Source: an uncultured Nodularia sp. (GTDB lineage: Bacteria > Cyanobacteriota > Cyanobacteriia > Cyanobacteriales > Nostocaceae). Taken from it: a DNA stretch of 64,000 bases. The notes below the pieces were generated by a model. The model ran no database searches and had not been told where the DNA came from. It saw only the letters and a program-made list of their open reading frames with translations. Both the position numbers and the translations under genes were made by a program. How positions within the stretch are numbered: the stretch's first letter is position 1; every line of letters starts with the position of its first letter. Below are positions 47,466-57,286 of the stretch, one piece after another. The stretch spans positions 19,718 to 83,717 of the forward strand of contig CAIWDD010000114.1 in NCBI GenBank assembly GCA_903911355.1, read 5' to 3'.

Positions 47466-47843
47466 TTAGCAGTATTGCGACACATCCTCGCCACATTCGT
47501 CAGCAAGGTAGCACAGAGCGCGGAAACGTAAACCCACGAGTTCCTCGTATAAAGGATTGAGTTTACACATGGGCGGAATGTGAAACAGGGTTTTACCAAA
47601 TAATTTGATATCGCGCTCAAAGGGACATTGAGCCGGAATCAGTTTACACAACAGATGAGATCGTCGGCGATTATTAACTGGAATGCTATCTACCCAATGG
47701 CGCAGGGGTTGGAGAATATCACGGTTAGACTGGGAAGTTGAATCTTGTAACTGACTTATAGGAGCTTTGTTAGTATCGCCTTGATTAAAAGATACCCAGC
47801 TTGTTAACAAAAACTTCTTTGTGGTATTATCAAATACCTTCAT
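47466..47843 (-). CDS. Mo-dependent nitrogenase C-terminal-domain protein
   Basis: A 125-residue protein. The C-terminal 80 residues (HLLCKLIPAQCPFERDIKLF, then IPPMCKLNPLYEELVGLRFR) form the domain named after the C-terminus of Mo-dependent nitrogenase. Here it stands alone without nitrogenase subunits. It has six cysteines, of which CKLIPAQC and the final CGEDVSQYC could bind a metal. Such stand-alone copies are frequent in cyanobacteria. The role is unknown. Confidence 0.85.
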   Translation of the reverse strand: MKVFDNTTKKFLLTSWVSFNQGDTNKAPISQLQDSTSQSNRDILQPLRHWVDSIPVNNRRRSHLLCKLIPAQCPFERDIKLFGKTLFHIPPMCKLNPLYEELVGLRFRALCYLADECGEDVSQYC

Positions 47844-48218
47844 GGTTAATCCTCTATATTAATGAGGTTATTCACCTTACTGATGAATATATACAACGTG
47901 GCAATGATTGTTGCCGGAGGAATTATTCTCTGACTAAGTCACAATCGGGCGTTACACTAGCCACTGAGGCCATAATCCAACTTATGACTACGTCAAGTTA
48001 ATCGTAATTGTCGCTATATCGGTAGTGTGATCATGCAATCTTATTCATAACTTGACATACTTTAAATTTTAATAAAGCCATCTGTCATTAGACAGGGTTT
48101 AGTGTAACTTTTACAAAAGTTAACATAAAAAAGGCTGGGAATATCTTTGGTAAACCAAAATAGTACTTTTGTCCGATCTGCTCCATAGAATGACTTACGT
48201 GATAACTGGGAACGGAAT
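47844..48218. other. Intergenic region
   Basis: No gene is apparent in 375 bp. A 66-codon plus-strand frame at 47801-48001 overlaps the previous gene in antisense and shows no conserved features. Confidence 0.5.
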
Positions 48219-48422
48219 GTGATTGTGCAGAAATTGGCAATTTATGCAGTATTGGGGCTAACTTACCTGGGTTTAGCATTAGGTTACATCCCTGGTGTAC
48301 GGATGAACCGGGCCACGATTGCTTTAGTGGGGTCTAGTTTTTTAGCGGGACTCGGGGCGTTAACTCATAGTCCGGGAAAATATAGCAGGGGGCAGGGGGC
48401 AGGGGGCAGGGGGAAGCCTTGA
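48219..48422 (+). pseudogene. Truncated N-terminus of an ArsB/SLC13-type membrane transporter
   Basis: A GTG-started frame gives MIVQKLAIYAVLGLTYLGLA, then LGYIPGVRMNRATIALVGSS. This closely resembles the first helices of ArsB/NhaD/SLC13-type permeases, which have over 400 residues. After about 48 codons the homology stops, and the frame runs into the G-rich repeat and ends at 48422. The rest of the transporter is absent, so this looks like a deletion remnant with the break at the repeat. Confidence 0.6.
48386..48413 (+). repeat. G-rich tandem repeat (GGGGGCA)n
   Basis: Four runs of five G separated by CA (48388-48392, 48395-48399, 48402-48406, 48409-48413). The period is 7 bp. It could form a G-quadruplex and is a type of repeat common in Nostocales. 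Confidence 0.85.
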
Positions 48423-48518
48423 AACGCTTGAATTTCAATGGTTTTATCTTCTGTTTGTGTCCTAACCACCTTGGCGGTTGCTATAATTAAGATTTATTAT
48501 CATTAGTTAAGAAGAACC

Positions 48519-48551
48519 AAAAAACCCCCGACTCCTCAAAGTCAGGGGTTA
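48519..48551 (-). terminator. Terminator of rnj
   Basis: On the minus strand AACCCCTGACT pairs with AGTCGGGGGTT across a short loop (one mismatch) and is followed by TTTTTT. It lies 35 bp after the rnj stop. Confidence 0.85.
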
Positions 48552-48585
48552 TCAAATCTTCAACCCTGGTGCAGCGGCGCGATGA

Positions 48586-50358
48586 TTAGGATGCTACCTG
48601 GGCTGTGGGGCGAGTCCGCCGTCTTCTACCATCAGCAACCTTGACAGGTGGTTCTTCGGGAATTTGCATCAACAAAGTTACTGTTGGTTGACATTGTAGT
48701 TCTCGACGGATAGAGCGTTGTAACTCTCGCTCTAGCATCCCTTGCAATCCACCCCAGTCTACTTCGGGTCTTTCCCCTTCACGAACTTGGGCAAATTCTG
48801 ACCAGCGCACACTGAGCATTTCTTCAATGCGCTGTTGTACCCATTTTTGCACAAGCGATCGCTCTACATTAGTTACTACACCCCGCAGATGAGTTTCTGG
48901 TTTAGCCAGGAGCTGGCCGTTCCAATCAATGGCGGTGGCGATGGTGACAATACCTTCTTCTGACATACGTTGTCGTTCTTGGAGAACTTGAGCGCTCACC
49001 ATACCAGAACTAGTAGTATCCACAAGTTCTATACCACATCTGACTGTACCCGCCACACGGATAGAATCTTGTGTTAATTCCACAATGTTGCCATTTTGGA
49101 TAATTACCATGTTCTCGGCAGGAATACCCATACTCTGAGCGGTTTCCGAGTGCTTAACCAGCATTCTATGTTCACCGTGAAATGGTACAAAGAACTTGGG
49201 ACGAGTTAAGGCAATCATCAGTTTTTGTTCTTCCTGACAGGCGTGACCAGAAACGTGAATACCCTTGTCCCTTCCATATACCACTTTTGCCCCTTGAATC
49301 ATCAATTTATCGATGGTGTTAACCACCGCGATCGTATTGCCAGGAATGGGGTTAGCAGAGAATATTACTGTGTCCCCTGGGCGGATTTTGATTTGGGAGT
49401 GTTCTTTGTTAGCAATGCGGGTCATGGCTGCCATGGTTTCACCCTGAGAGCCAGTAGTTAAAATCAGTACCTTTTCGTCAGGTAGATTACGTACTGCTTG
49501 CAAAGGCTGGAATAGACTATCTTCACACTTGATGTAACCCAGATTGCGAGCATGAGCAATCAAATTCAGCATGGAGCGACCAACAACTGATACCACCCGC
49601 TGATGCTTCTGTGCCAGCTGTAAAATTATGTTGATCCGATGCACGCTCGAAGCAAAGGTGGTGACAAATAAGCGCCCGGTAGCTTGACCAAATTCCCGGT
49701 CAAGGTTGGGATAAACTGAGCGTTCTGAAGGGGTATATCCTGGTACTTCTGCGTTAGTTGAATCACTCAGTAAGCAAAGTACACCTTGTTCACCGTGTTC
49801 TGCTAGCCTTTGCAAGTCAAAGTTTTCGCCGTCTACAGGTGTATGGTCGATTTTAAAGTCTCCCGTGTGGATGACCACACCTAGAGGCGTATGAATAGCC
49901 ACTGTAAAGCTGTCTGCAATGGAGTGGGTATTGCGAATATATTCCACAAAGAAATGTTGACCAATGCGCACCACATCCCGGGGTCTAACTGATCTTAAAT
50001 CGGTGCGATCGCGTACCCCTGCTTCTTCTAGTTTGCCCTCTAGCATTGCCATTGCTAGTCTAGGACCATAGATTACCGGGATATCAAATTGCTTGAGGTG
50101 GAAGGCAATACCGCCTATGTGGTCTTCATGACCGTGGGTGACGATCATACCTTTAATTTTCTGGCGATTATCCCGTAGATAGGTTGTATCTGGTAGTACA
50201 ATATTTACCCCTAGCATTCCTTTGGTCGGAAAGGCTAATCCCGCATCTAAAAGAATAATTTCGTCCTCATACTCAAAAACGCAAGTATTTTTGCCAATCT
50301 CATGTAATCCGCCCAATGGAATAATTTTGAGGGCAGATTTAGTTTCGTTGTTTACCAT
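48586..50358 (-). CDS. rnj: Ribonuclease J
   Basis: About 590 residues from the ATG at 50358, which is preceded by AAGGA. The frame is open 19 codons further to 50415. The metallo-beta-lactamase core has THGHEDHIGG (His75, His77, Asp79, His80), and the beta-CASP domain has the SGHACQEEQ segment. RNase J has 5'-3' exonuclease and endonuclease activity and is essential in several cyanobacteria. It is the last gene of asd-dapA-rnj, an order I recall as conserved in cyanobacteria. Confidence 0.95.
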   Translation of the reverse strand: MVNNETKSALKIIPLGGLHEIGKNTCVFEYEDEIILLDAGLAFPTKGMLGVNIVLPDTTYLRDNRQKIKGMIVTHGHEDHIGGIAFHLKQFDIPVIYGPRLAMAMLEGKLEEAGVRDRTDLRSVRPRDVVRIGQHFFVEYIRNTHSIADSFTVAIHTPLGVVIHTGDFKIDHTPVDGENFDLQRLAEHGEQGVLCLLSDSTNAEVPGYTPSERSVYPNLDREFGQATGRLFVTTFASSVHRINIILQLAQKHQRVVSVVGRSMLNLIAHARNLGYIKCEDSLFQPLQAVRNLPDEKVLILTTGSQGETMAAMTRIANKEHSQIKIRPGDTVIFSANPIPGNTIAVVNTIDKLMIQGAKVVYGRDKGIHVSGHACQEEQKLMIALTRPKFFVPFHGEHRMLVKHSETAQSMGIPAENMVIIQNGNIVELTQDSIRVAGTVRCGIELVDTTSSGMVSAQVLQERQRMSEEGIVTIATAIDWNGQLLAKPETHLRGVVTNVERSLVQKWVQQRIEEMLSVRWSEFAQVREGERPEVDWGGLQGMLERELQRSIRRELQCQPTVTLLMQIPEEPPVKVADGRRRRTRPTAQVAS

Positions 50359-50703
50359 TATTTTCCTTGGATTGTTGTTGTTTTTCTTCAGAGTTAATAA
50401 ATTCAAATTCAGCAATCTTGTTATGAAATCAAATACTAGGTTCCTATCTGAAAGCAGCTATATTTTGCGTGAGATTGTTCATTTATTCCTGTTATAAAAA
50501 AAAGCATTTTTTTTACATATATAACTTTTATCTAATCTCTCTACTCTGCGGTGGGCCTATACACTTTTACATCTTTGGTTACTTTGATCCTATACCTCAC
50601 TCAACTACAAAATTAGATATCTATGACAGTTTTAGCGGAGTAATTTCTCTGGTACCCCAGTTAAAATTACTCTCACTCAAGTTAGTAAGCATTCAATAAG
50701 TTA
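50359..50703. other. Intergenic spacer dapA-rnj
   Basis: No gene in 345 bp. The spacer is AT-rich, with runs of A/T near 50496-50515. The length suggests a separate promoter for rnj, or a long leader open to RNase control. Confidence 0.5.
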
Positions 50704-51591
50704 CTATCTAGTTAAATTAAGTTCTTCCAGCACTGCTCTTAACTTATCAGTAACATCTGAGTCAGCTTCCCACAGGGGTAGACGAGTTGAACCGACATCC
50801 CAACCTTGAAGTTTCAATGCTTGTTTAATTGGAATGGGATTTGTAGTTAAAAATAAAGCTTTAAACAATGGAAATAGTTGTAGATGAGTTTCATTAGCAC
50901 TGGCGATTTTTCCCACACTAAAAGCTTGGATCATCTCTTGTAGTTGATTGCCTACCAGATGAGAAGCTACACTCACAACGCCTGTAGCTCCAATTGCTAA
51001 CAAGGGCAGAGTTAGGGAATCATCTCCAGAGTAAATGTCAAATTCTTTTGGTGTCAACCGGCGGATTTCACTCGCCTGGTCTAAATTGCCACTAGCTTCT
51101 TTGATACCAACAATATTATCAATTTCCGCTAACTTAGCAACTGTATCTGGACTCAGATTTTGACCAGTACGCCCAGGAACATTATATAACAGTATTGGCA
51201 GTTCTGGACAAGCTTGGGCGATGGCTTGAAAGTGCTGGTAGAGACCCGATTGTGGTGGTTTGTTGTAATAAGGTACAACCTGTAATGAACCATGCACCCC
51301 TATTGTAGCAGCTTTTTGGGTGGCAGCGATCGCTTCTTTTGTGGAATTAGAACCACATCCTGCTATCACCTTGGCTTTTCCACTCACCGCTTGCAATACT
51401 TCCACAAACAACTGGTATTCCTCTTCCCAGCTTAGGGTAGGGGATTCACCCGTTGTGCCACATACTATTAATGTATCTGTACCGTTGTTAGCTAGATGTG
51501 CTGCTAGTTTTGAGGCTACATCATAGTTGACACTGCCGTCTGCATTGAACGGCGTAATCATAGCGGTTAAAACTCTGCCAAATTCTCCCAC
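50704..51591 (-). CDS. dapA: 4-hydroxy-tetrahydrodipicolinate synthase
   Basis: A 295-residue TIM-barrel enzyme that condenses pyruvate with aspartate semialdehyde, the branch point to lysine and meso-diaminopimelate. Schiff-base Lys164 (GIKEASG), Tyr136 (LLYNVPGRT) and the GTTGESPTL motif are present. The start is a GTG at 51591. An AGGAG about 10 nt upstream supports it over the ATG at codon 11. It follows asd, whose product it uses. Confidence 0.96.
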   Translation of the reverse strand: MGEFGRVLTAMITPFNADGSVNYDVASKLAAHLANNGTDTLIVCGTTGESPTLSWEEEYQLFVEVLQAVSGKAKVIAGCGSNSTKEAIAATQKAATIGVHGSLQVVPYYNKPPQSGLYQHFQAIAQACPELPILLYNVPGRTGQNLSPDTVAKLAEIDNIVGIKEASGNLDQASEIRRLTPKEFDIYSGDDSLTLPLLAIGATGVVSVASHLVGNQLQEMIQAFSVGKIASANETHLQLFPLFKALFLTTNPIPIKQALKLQGWDVGSTRLPLWEADSDVTDKLRAVLEELNLTR

Positions 51592-51746
51592 CCTGTTTCA
51601 CTCCTAATTAGCCTTTTAGTTTTTTATCTCTTGGTGGTTCTCTATTTTAATAACCTATTGCTGAACTTGTTTCAAGGGTAATTCACTCATCTTGATTTTT
51701 CTACCCAAAAATAACTGAAATTCCATTGCTATTATTCAGTATAAAC

Positions 51747-52778
51747 CTATCTTTTTGCAGATTTTAGTAGATTTTTTTCTACTAATAATTCGGCAATTTG
51801 GACTGCATTTAACGCCGCCCCTTTACGGATTTGGTCACCAGAAAGCCAAAGTTCCAAGCCGCAAGGGTGAGAAATATCCTGACGAATTCTCCCCACTAGA
51901 ACATCGTCCTGAGATGTGGCTTCCATGGGCATGGGAAAGTAATTCTTTTCCCAATCTTCGATTAATTTTACCCCAGGAGAGTGACTTAAAATTTCCCTGG
52001 CTGTATCTGGACTAAATGGATTTTCAAATTCTAAATTAATTGCTTCGGAATGGGCACGTAGTACAGGAACCCGAATACAAGTAGCAGTAATTCTAATTTT
52101 TTGGTCGTTAAAAATCTTGCGGGTTTCGTTGACCATTTTCATTTCTTCCTCACAGTAACCCAAATTGTTTAAAGCTGAGTTATGTGGGAATAAGTTAAAC
52201 GCCAATGGGTAAGGCAAAACTTCCGTCACCGGCTGCTGTCCTTGTAGTATAGCGCTAGCTTGGGTTTTGACTTCTGCCATCGCCTTGGCACCTGCACCGC
52301 TGGCTGATTGATAGGTTGAGACTACAATCCGTTTAATAGGGTTAATTTGATGCAGAGGCCAAATTGCCACTGTCATCAAAATTGTTGTGCAGTTGGGGTT
52401 GGCGATAATACCTTTGTGGTTAGCAGCCGCTAGGGGATTCACCTCTGGTACTACCAAGGGAATTTCCGGGTTCATCCGAAACGCGCTGGAATTATCTATT
52501 ACTACCGCACCTTTTTCCACAGCCACTGCTGCCCAAGTTTTCGATGTAGAACCCCCAGCACTGGCTAGAACTAAGTCCAGATTTTCCAAGGTGCGATCGC
52601 TCACTAATTCTACCGGTAAGTCCTCACCTTTAAACCGCAGCGATCGCCCTACACTGCGCTCTGATGCCAATAGCTTCAACTCCCCCACTGGAAAGTTCCG
52701 GCTTTCTAGTAATTCCAGCAACTCTGTGCCCACAGCACCAGTTGCTCCCAAAATAGCTACACGATATGATTTTGACAA
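51747..52778 (-). CDS. asd: Aspartate-semialdehyde dehydrogenase
   Basis: A 343-residue NADPH enzyme. It has the dinucleotide motif ILGATGAVG, catalytic Cys130 (NPNCTTI) and the STYQSASGAG segment. It makes aspartate semialdehyde for lysine, threonine and methionine. The start is a TTG (52778) with AAGGAG about 9 nt before it; the product then begins MSKSYRVAILGATGAVG, the family's usual N-terminus. It is divergent from tig. Confidence 0.95.
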   Translation of the reverse strand: MSKSYRVAILGATGAVGTELLELLESRNFPVGELKLLASERSVGRSLRFKGEDLPVELVSDRTLENLDLVLASAGGSTSKTWAAVAVEKGAVVIDNSSAFRMNPEIPLVVPEVNPLAAANHKGIIANPNCTTILMTVAIWPLHQINPIKRIVVSTYQSASGAGAKAMAEVKTQASAILQGQQPVTEVLPYPLAFNLFPHNSALNNLGYCEEEMKMVNETRKIFNDQKIRITATCIRVPVLRAHSEAINLEFENPFSPDTAREILSHSPGVKLIEDWEKNYFPMPMEATSQDDVLVGRIRQDISHPCGLELWLSGDQIRKGAALNAVQIAELLVEKNLLKSAKR

Positions 52779-53547
52779 ATCGGCTTTCTCCTTTCCCAGA
52801 TTCTCTGTATTCTTTTTAAACTAGATGATATTTTATACTTAAATCTCTAAATAGCGATGGTCTATTTTGAATATTTTTTTTAATTCTATGGGATTTTTCG
52901 GCAAAAAGTGCATTGATTTTATAGGTGACATGAAGTTAAAGACATTTAATTTAATTACTATTGCTGCTCAATTCCTCCACTTATCCCGAAAATTATATAA
53001 TAATATTATACAACAACCTCATGTCCAGTACAAGAAAAGGAGTGTCTACACTTGAGCATGGTGTAATGCTGACAGTTTTTAACCGAACAACTATCGAGAT
53101 TGTCAAGTGGGTTGCGAATCACGATGGGTGTACTATGATTCAGATTGACTGCAACCAGCACAGTTAAAAATGTAGCTTCCTGTTTAGGTAACAGTCACTT
53201 TCAGCCCCACAAGGCACACAGAACCAACAGTAGAACCATTCCTAGCATAAGATACAACTTGAGAAACAAGATATCACGGTATTTGAAAAAACAAGAACTG
53301 CTAAAGTTCTTGCATAACTGCGAGTTTCCATAGTTAAACTTATGGCAATAAATTGTCAAGTCCTTTGCCATGAGCAGTAAGCTGGATATCTACTGATAAC
53401 ACTCACCCATATAATAATATGGGATTTTGAGTAACTTGTGGTTTCCCCCCATTCCCAGGGCCAGAGCAATCAAGCCACAGAAGCGGTAAATCGCATCAAG
53501 TGCCTACTGGGAGACAAAAAAATCAGAAATAAATACAGAGACGAAGC
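52779..53547. other. Divergent region asd-tig with a candidate small RNA
   Basis: No protein gene is supported in 769 bp; short frames here look random. A minus-strand hairpin with a T-run lies near 53285-53312, preceded by promoter-like hexamers. The tig promoter should lie on the right. Confidence 0.5.
53285..53327 (-). ncRNA. Candidate short minus-strand RNA with intrinsic terminator
   Basis: On the minus strand, TTGACA (53359-53354) and TAACTA (53336-53331) are 17 bp apart. About 40 nt further a perfect 8-bp hairpin CAAGAACT-N5-AGTTCTTG (53312-53292) is followed by TTTTTT. The predicted transcript has only about 43 nt and contains a second small hairpin AACT/AGTT. The promoter -10 match is weak. 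Confidence 0.35.
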
Positions 53548-54969
53548 ATGAAAGTTACCCAGGAAAAACTTCCCGCCAGCCAAATAGGCTTGGAAATCGA
53601 GATTACGCCAGAAATTACTAAGCAAACTTATGAACAGGTAATTAAAAACTTAGCCAGTAGTACAAGTATTCCTGGGTTTCGTAAAGGTAAAGTACCGCGG
53701 CCAATATTGCTACAACGGCTGGGTATAACTCGCATTAAAGCAGCAGCCCTCGAAGAAATACTTCAAGATGGCGTGGAAAAGGCACTCAAACAGGAAGAAA
53801 TACCCGCCATTGGACAACCACAACTACGGACTTCTTTTGAGGAATTGATTAGTAATTATGAACCAGGAAAACCCCTAACCTTTTTAGCTGCTGTAGATGT
53901 AGAACCAGAGGTTAATGTGCTACAGTATACCGGTTTAACAGCTAAAGCGGAGGAAATCAAATACCAATCCAGTCGAGTTGATGAAGTCATAGAAAAGGAA
54001 AGGGAACAGTTGGCGACGCTGATTCCTGTGGAAGGACGTGCAGCTCAAATTGGTGATGTGGCTGTGGTTGATTTTAAAGGTGTGCTGGCCAAAGGTGACG
54101 GCGAAGAGGAAACCACGGAACCGACGGCAATTCCGGGAGCCGAAGCCACAGATTTTCAACTGGAATTGCAAGAAGATAAATTTATCCCCGGCTTTGTATC
54201 AGGGATGGTGGGGATGAATCCGGGAGAAACTAGAGAAATTGCTGCTCAGTTCCCAGATCCTTACGCTAACCAAGATTTAGCGGGAAAAGCAGCAATTTTC
54301 ACAGTTACACTTAAAGAACTGAAGGAAAAAGAACTACCAGAATTAAACGATGACTTCGCTCAGGAAGTTAGTGAGTTTGAAACCTTGGATGAACTGCGTG
54401 CTTCTTTAGAAGCACAATATCAAAAAGAGGCTGAGGAAAAAACTAAATCCAACCAGCAGCAAGCTTTGTTAGCAGAAATGTTGAAGTACGTGGAGGTTGA
54501 CCTACCACAAACCTTGATTGATAAGGAAATAGACGCGATGCTAACACAAACTGCAATGCGGCTTTCTCAGCAAGGATTAGATGTGAGACAGCTGTTTACC
54601 CAAGAAATCATACCCCAATTACGGGAGCGATCGCGCGATGAAGCCATTCAACGTCTGAAACAGTCTTTGGGATTACTGGAAGTAGGTAAACGGGAATCTA
54701 TCGAGGTCACGCCTGAAGAAGTGGAAACCAGAGTGGCTGAAGTGATGGAACAGTACGCAGACCAAGAAGTTGACGCCCAAAGAATGCGCTCAGTGGTGGA
54801 AAACGAACTGTTAACTGAAAAAATAGTTGATTGGCTTCTACAACACTCATCAGTGGAACTTGTTCCTGAAGGATCTCTGAGTTCAGTAGCAGAAATTTCC
54901 GGCGAGTTAGAGACACCTGTAGATCAGGGCGAGGAACAAAGCACCTCTGCTAGTACAGAATCAATATAA
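53548..54969 (+). CDS. tig: Trigger factor
   Basis: A 473-residue ribosome-bound chaperone. The ribosome-binding domain carries the signature GFRKGKVPRPIL (about 43-54). A PPIase (FKBP-like) domain (about 160-245) begins GDVAVVDFKG. The C-terminal helical chaperone domain follows, with an acidic, Ser/Thr-rich tail. It heads the tig-clpP-clpX cluster, which couples folding and proteolysis. Confidence 0.96.
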   Translation: MKVTQEKLPASQIGLEIEITPEITKQTYEQVIKNLASSTSIPGFRKGKVPRPILLQRLGITRIKAAALEEILQDGVEKALKQEEIPAIGQPQLRTSFEELISNYEPGKPLTFLAAVDVEPEVNVLQYTGLTAKAEEIKYQSSRVDEVIEKEREQLATLIPVEGRAAQIGDVAVVDFKGVLAKGDGEEETTEPTAIPGAEATDFQLELQEDKFIPGFVSGMVGMNPGETREIAAQFPDPYANQDLAGKAAIFTVTLKELKEKELPELNDDFAQEVSEFETLDELRASLEAQYQKEAEEKTKSNQQQALLAEMLKYVEVDLPQTLIDKEIDAMLTQTAMRLSQQGLDVRQLFTQEIIPQLRERSRDEAIQRLKQSLGLLEVGKRESIEVTPEEVETRVAEVMEQYADQEVDAQRMRSVVENELLTEKIVDWLLQHSSVELVPEGSLSSVAEISGELETPVDQGEEQSTSASTESI

Positions 54970-54974
54970 TTGGT

Positions 54975-55002
54975 GTACAGACGCGAATTATCGTGTCTGT
55001 AC
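54975..55002. repeat. Palindrome GTACAGACGCGA/TCGTGTCTGTAC after tig
   Basis: A 12-bp inverted repeat with one mismatch and a 4-base loop, six bases after the tig stop. No T-run follows. The half-site GTACAGACGCGA also occurs after groES (34920), so it appears to be a dispersed repeat. Confidence 0.55.
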
Positions 55003-55234
55003 AAGAAAGTGCTGAGTAACAATCCTTCCTACTCGGTACTTCCTGGTCGCAGAGTGATTAATCACCTCTGTGAGGGAAATATTGCCGGCAAATTAGCGTG
55101 GGTGGGGTGTTTACCCACAGCTATATATATGAGGCATAATGGTTAACAAATAGCTCAAATAAAACTGCATCAGTTCACAAGGCGGCAATAACTGCCAGCA
55201 AACCCCTCCTAACTTAATTCTCAATTGTTCTTAT

Positions 55235-55933
55235 ATGCTTCTATCCCAGTCGGGAAATGATCCCATCCATAGTTTAAGCACAATCAAAATTAGCTCTCAC
55301 TTGAGCCGACCCAGCAACATTGTACCGATGGTGGTAGAACAGTCTGGCATGGGAGAACGTGCTTTTGACATTTACTCCCGCTTGCTGCGAGAGCGGATTA
55401 TCTTCTTGGGTACTCCCATAGATGATGCTGTTGCTAATTCCATTGTTGCTCAATTGCTGTTCTTAGACGCGGAAGATTCAGAGAAAGATATTCAGCTGTA
55501 TATCAATTCCCCCGGGGGTTCTGTCTACGCGGGGATGGCAATTTATGATACAATACAACAAATCCGCCCGGATGTTGTTACTATATGTTTTGGATTAGCC
55601 GCAAGTATGGGGGCTTTCCTGTTGGCAGCCGGTTCTGCTGGCAAACGGATGTCCTTACCTGACTCTCGCATCATGATTCACCAACCACTCGGTGGGGCTC
55701 AAGGTCAAGCCATTGATATTGAGATTCAAGCGCGAGAAATTCTTTATGTGAAGGCTAAGTTGAATCAGTTACTCGGTCATCATACTGGTCAGCCTCTGGA
55801 AAGACTTGAGGCAGATACCGAACGCGACTTTTTTATGTCGGCAGAAGAAGCAAAAAACTACGGTTTGATTGATCAAGTCATCTCCAGACAAAATATTCCC
55901 ACCGCTGGGGAAAACGTCACCATTCTGAAATAA
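55235..55933 (+). CDS. clpP: ATP-dependent Clp protease proteolytic subunit
   Basis: A 232-residue serine protease. The triad is Ser124 ([10 protein letters not shown]), His149 (IMIHQPLGG) and an Asp in [10 protein letters not shown]. The core from [20 protein letters not shown] is canonical. The first 31 residues are variable, and the ATG at 55328 is an alternative start. It lies 9 bp before clpX, so both are cotranscribed. Cyanobacteria have several ClpP paralogues; the copy next to clpX is usually called ClpP2. Confidence 0.95.
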   Translation: MLLSQSGNDPIHSLSTIKISSHLSRPSNIVPMVVEQSGMGERAFDIYSRLLRERIIFLGTPIDDAVANSIVAQLLFLDAEDSEKDIQLYINSPGGSVYAGMAIYDTIQQIRPDVVTICFGLAASMGAFLLAAGSAGKRMSLPDSRIMIHQPLGGAQGQAIDIEIQAREILYVKAKLNQLLGHHTGQPLERLEADTERDFFMSAEEAKNYGLIDQVISRQNIPTAGENVTILK

Positions 55934-55942
55934 GAGGCTGGT

Positions 55943-57277
55943 ATGTCTAAGTACGACTCCCATTTAAAATGTTCTTTTTGTGGCAAGTCTCAAGAGCAGG
56001 TTCGTAAATTAATCGCAGGTCCGGGAGTCTACATCTGCGATGAATGCGTTGACTTGTGTAATGAAATCCTAGACGAAGAGCTACTGGACACGAATACGGC
56101 TGCGTCACAACCAGCACCAAAGTCAGAAACACCTCCAAAACGTCGTGCCCGCTCTTCTAATCTCTCATTTAACCAAATTCCCAAGCCTAGAGAAATTAAA
56201 AATTATCTAGACGAACACGTTATCGGTCAAGACGAGGCCAAAAAAGTTTTGTCTGTGGCAGTTTATAACCACTACAAACGGCTGGCAGTCATTCAATCAA
56301 AAGGTAAAAATGGCGCAGACGATGCTGTAGAACTGCAAAAGTCCAATATTTTGTTAATTGGTCCAACTGGTTGTGGCAAAACCCTTTTGGCTCAAACCTT
56401 AGCCACAATCTTGGATGTACCCTTTGCTGTGGCTGATGCCACGACACTCACAGAAGCAGGTTATGTTGGTGAGGATGTGGAAAATATTCTGCTGCGACTG
56501 TTACAAGTGGCAGATTTGGATGTGGAGGAAGCCCAGCGAGGAATTATCTACATTGACGAGATAGATAAAGTAGCTCGCAAGAGTGAAAATCCTTCCATTA
56601 CCCGCGATGTTTCCGGTGAAGGCGTTCAGCAGGCTTTGCTGAAAATGTTAGAGGGAACAATCGCTAATGTGCCACCTCAAGGAGGTCGTAAGCATCCTTA
56701 TCAAGATTGTATCCAGATTGATACGAGCAATATTCTCTTTGTGTGTGGCGGTGCCTTCGTGGGTTTAGAGAAGGTAGTAGAGCAGAGAGTGGGTAAAAAG
56801 TCAATGGGTTTTGTACAACCGGGGGACAGTCAGTCCAAAGAAAAGCGGGTTGCTGATACTCTGCGCCATCTCGAACCCGATGACTTAGTTAAGTTTGGTA
56901 TGATTCCTGAATTTATCGGACGAGTACCAATGGTAGCTGTAGTAGATCCTTTGGATGAAGAAGCGCTGATGGCAATTCTCACCCAACCACGCAGTGCTTT
57001 GGTCAAACAGTACCAGAAGCTGCTCAACATGGATAACGTTCAATTAGATTTTAAACAGGATGCTTTGCGGGCGATCGCTCAAGAAGCCTACCGCAGGAAA
57101 ACCGGCGCTAGAGCCTTGCGGGGTATTGTGGAAGAACTAATGCTTGATGTCATGTACGAATTACCATCCCGCGAGGATGTCACTCGGTGCATGATTACTA
57201 AGGAAATGGTAGAGAAGCGCTCAACAGCTGAATTAATAGTACATCCTTCTTCCCTACCTAAGCCAGAATCAGCCTAG
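55943..57277 (+). CDS. clpX: Clp protease ATPase subunit ClpX
   Basis: A 444-residue AAA+ unfoldase. The N-terminal zinc domain has Cys10 and Cys13 plus [10 protein letters not shown]. Walker A is GPTGCGKT (140-147), with YIDEIDK as Walker B and the pore loop [19 protein letters not shown] appears here as [15 protein letters not shown], the sensor region. It feeds substrates to ClpP. It is the third gene of tig-clpP-clpX. Confidence 0.97.
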   Translation: MSKYDSHLKCSFCGKSQEQVRKLIAGPGVYICDECVDLCNEILDEELLDTNTAASQPAPKSETPPKRRARSSNLSFNQIPKPREIKNYLDEHVIGQDEAKKVLSVAVYNHYKRLAVIQSKGKNGADDAVELQKSNILLIGPTGCGKTLLAQTLATILDVPFAVADATTLTEAGYVGEDVENILLRLLQVADLDVEEAQRGIIYIDEIDKVARKSENPSITRDVSGEGVQQALLKMLEGTIANVPPQGGRKHPYQDCIQIDTSNILFVCGGAFVGLEKVVEQRVGKKSMGFVQPGDSQSKEKRVADTLRHLEPDDLVKFGMIPEFIGRVPMVAVVDPLDEEALMAILTQPRSALVKQYQKLLNMDNVQLDFKQDALRAIAQEAYRRKTGARALRGIVEELMLDVMYELPSREDVTRCMITKEMVEKRSTAELIVHPSSLPKPESA

Positions 57278-57286
57278 GTATCATTA

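Noticed and set aside
47466..47843. Remnant of a nif cluster
   Set aside because: No nif gene is near, and stand-alone copies of this domain are common in cyanobacteria.
48386..48413. G-rich tandem repeat considered as a CRISPR array
   Set aside because: Seven-bp period without spacers; no cas genes in the window.
52867..53333. Several 60-68 codon plus-strand frames before tig
   Set aside because: They overlap each other in different frames and have no protein-like pattern.
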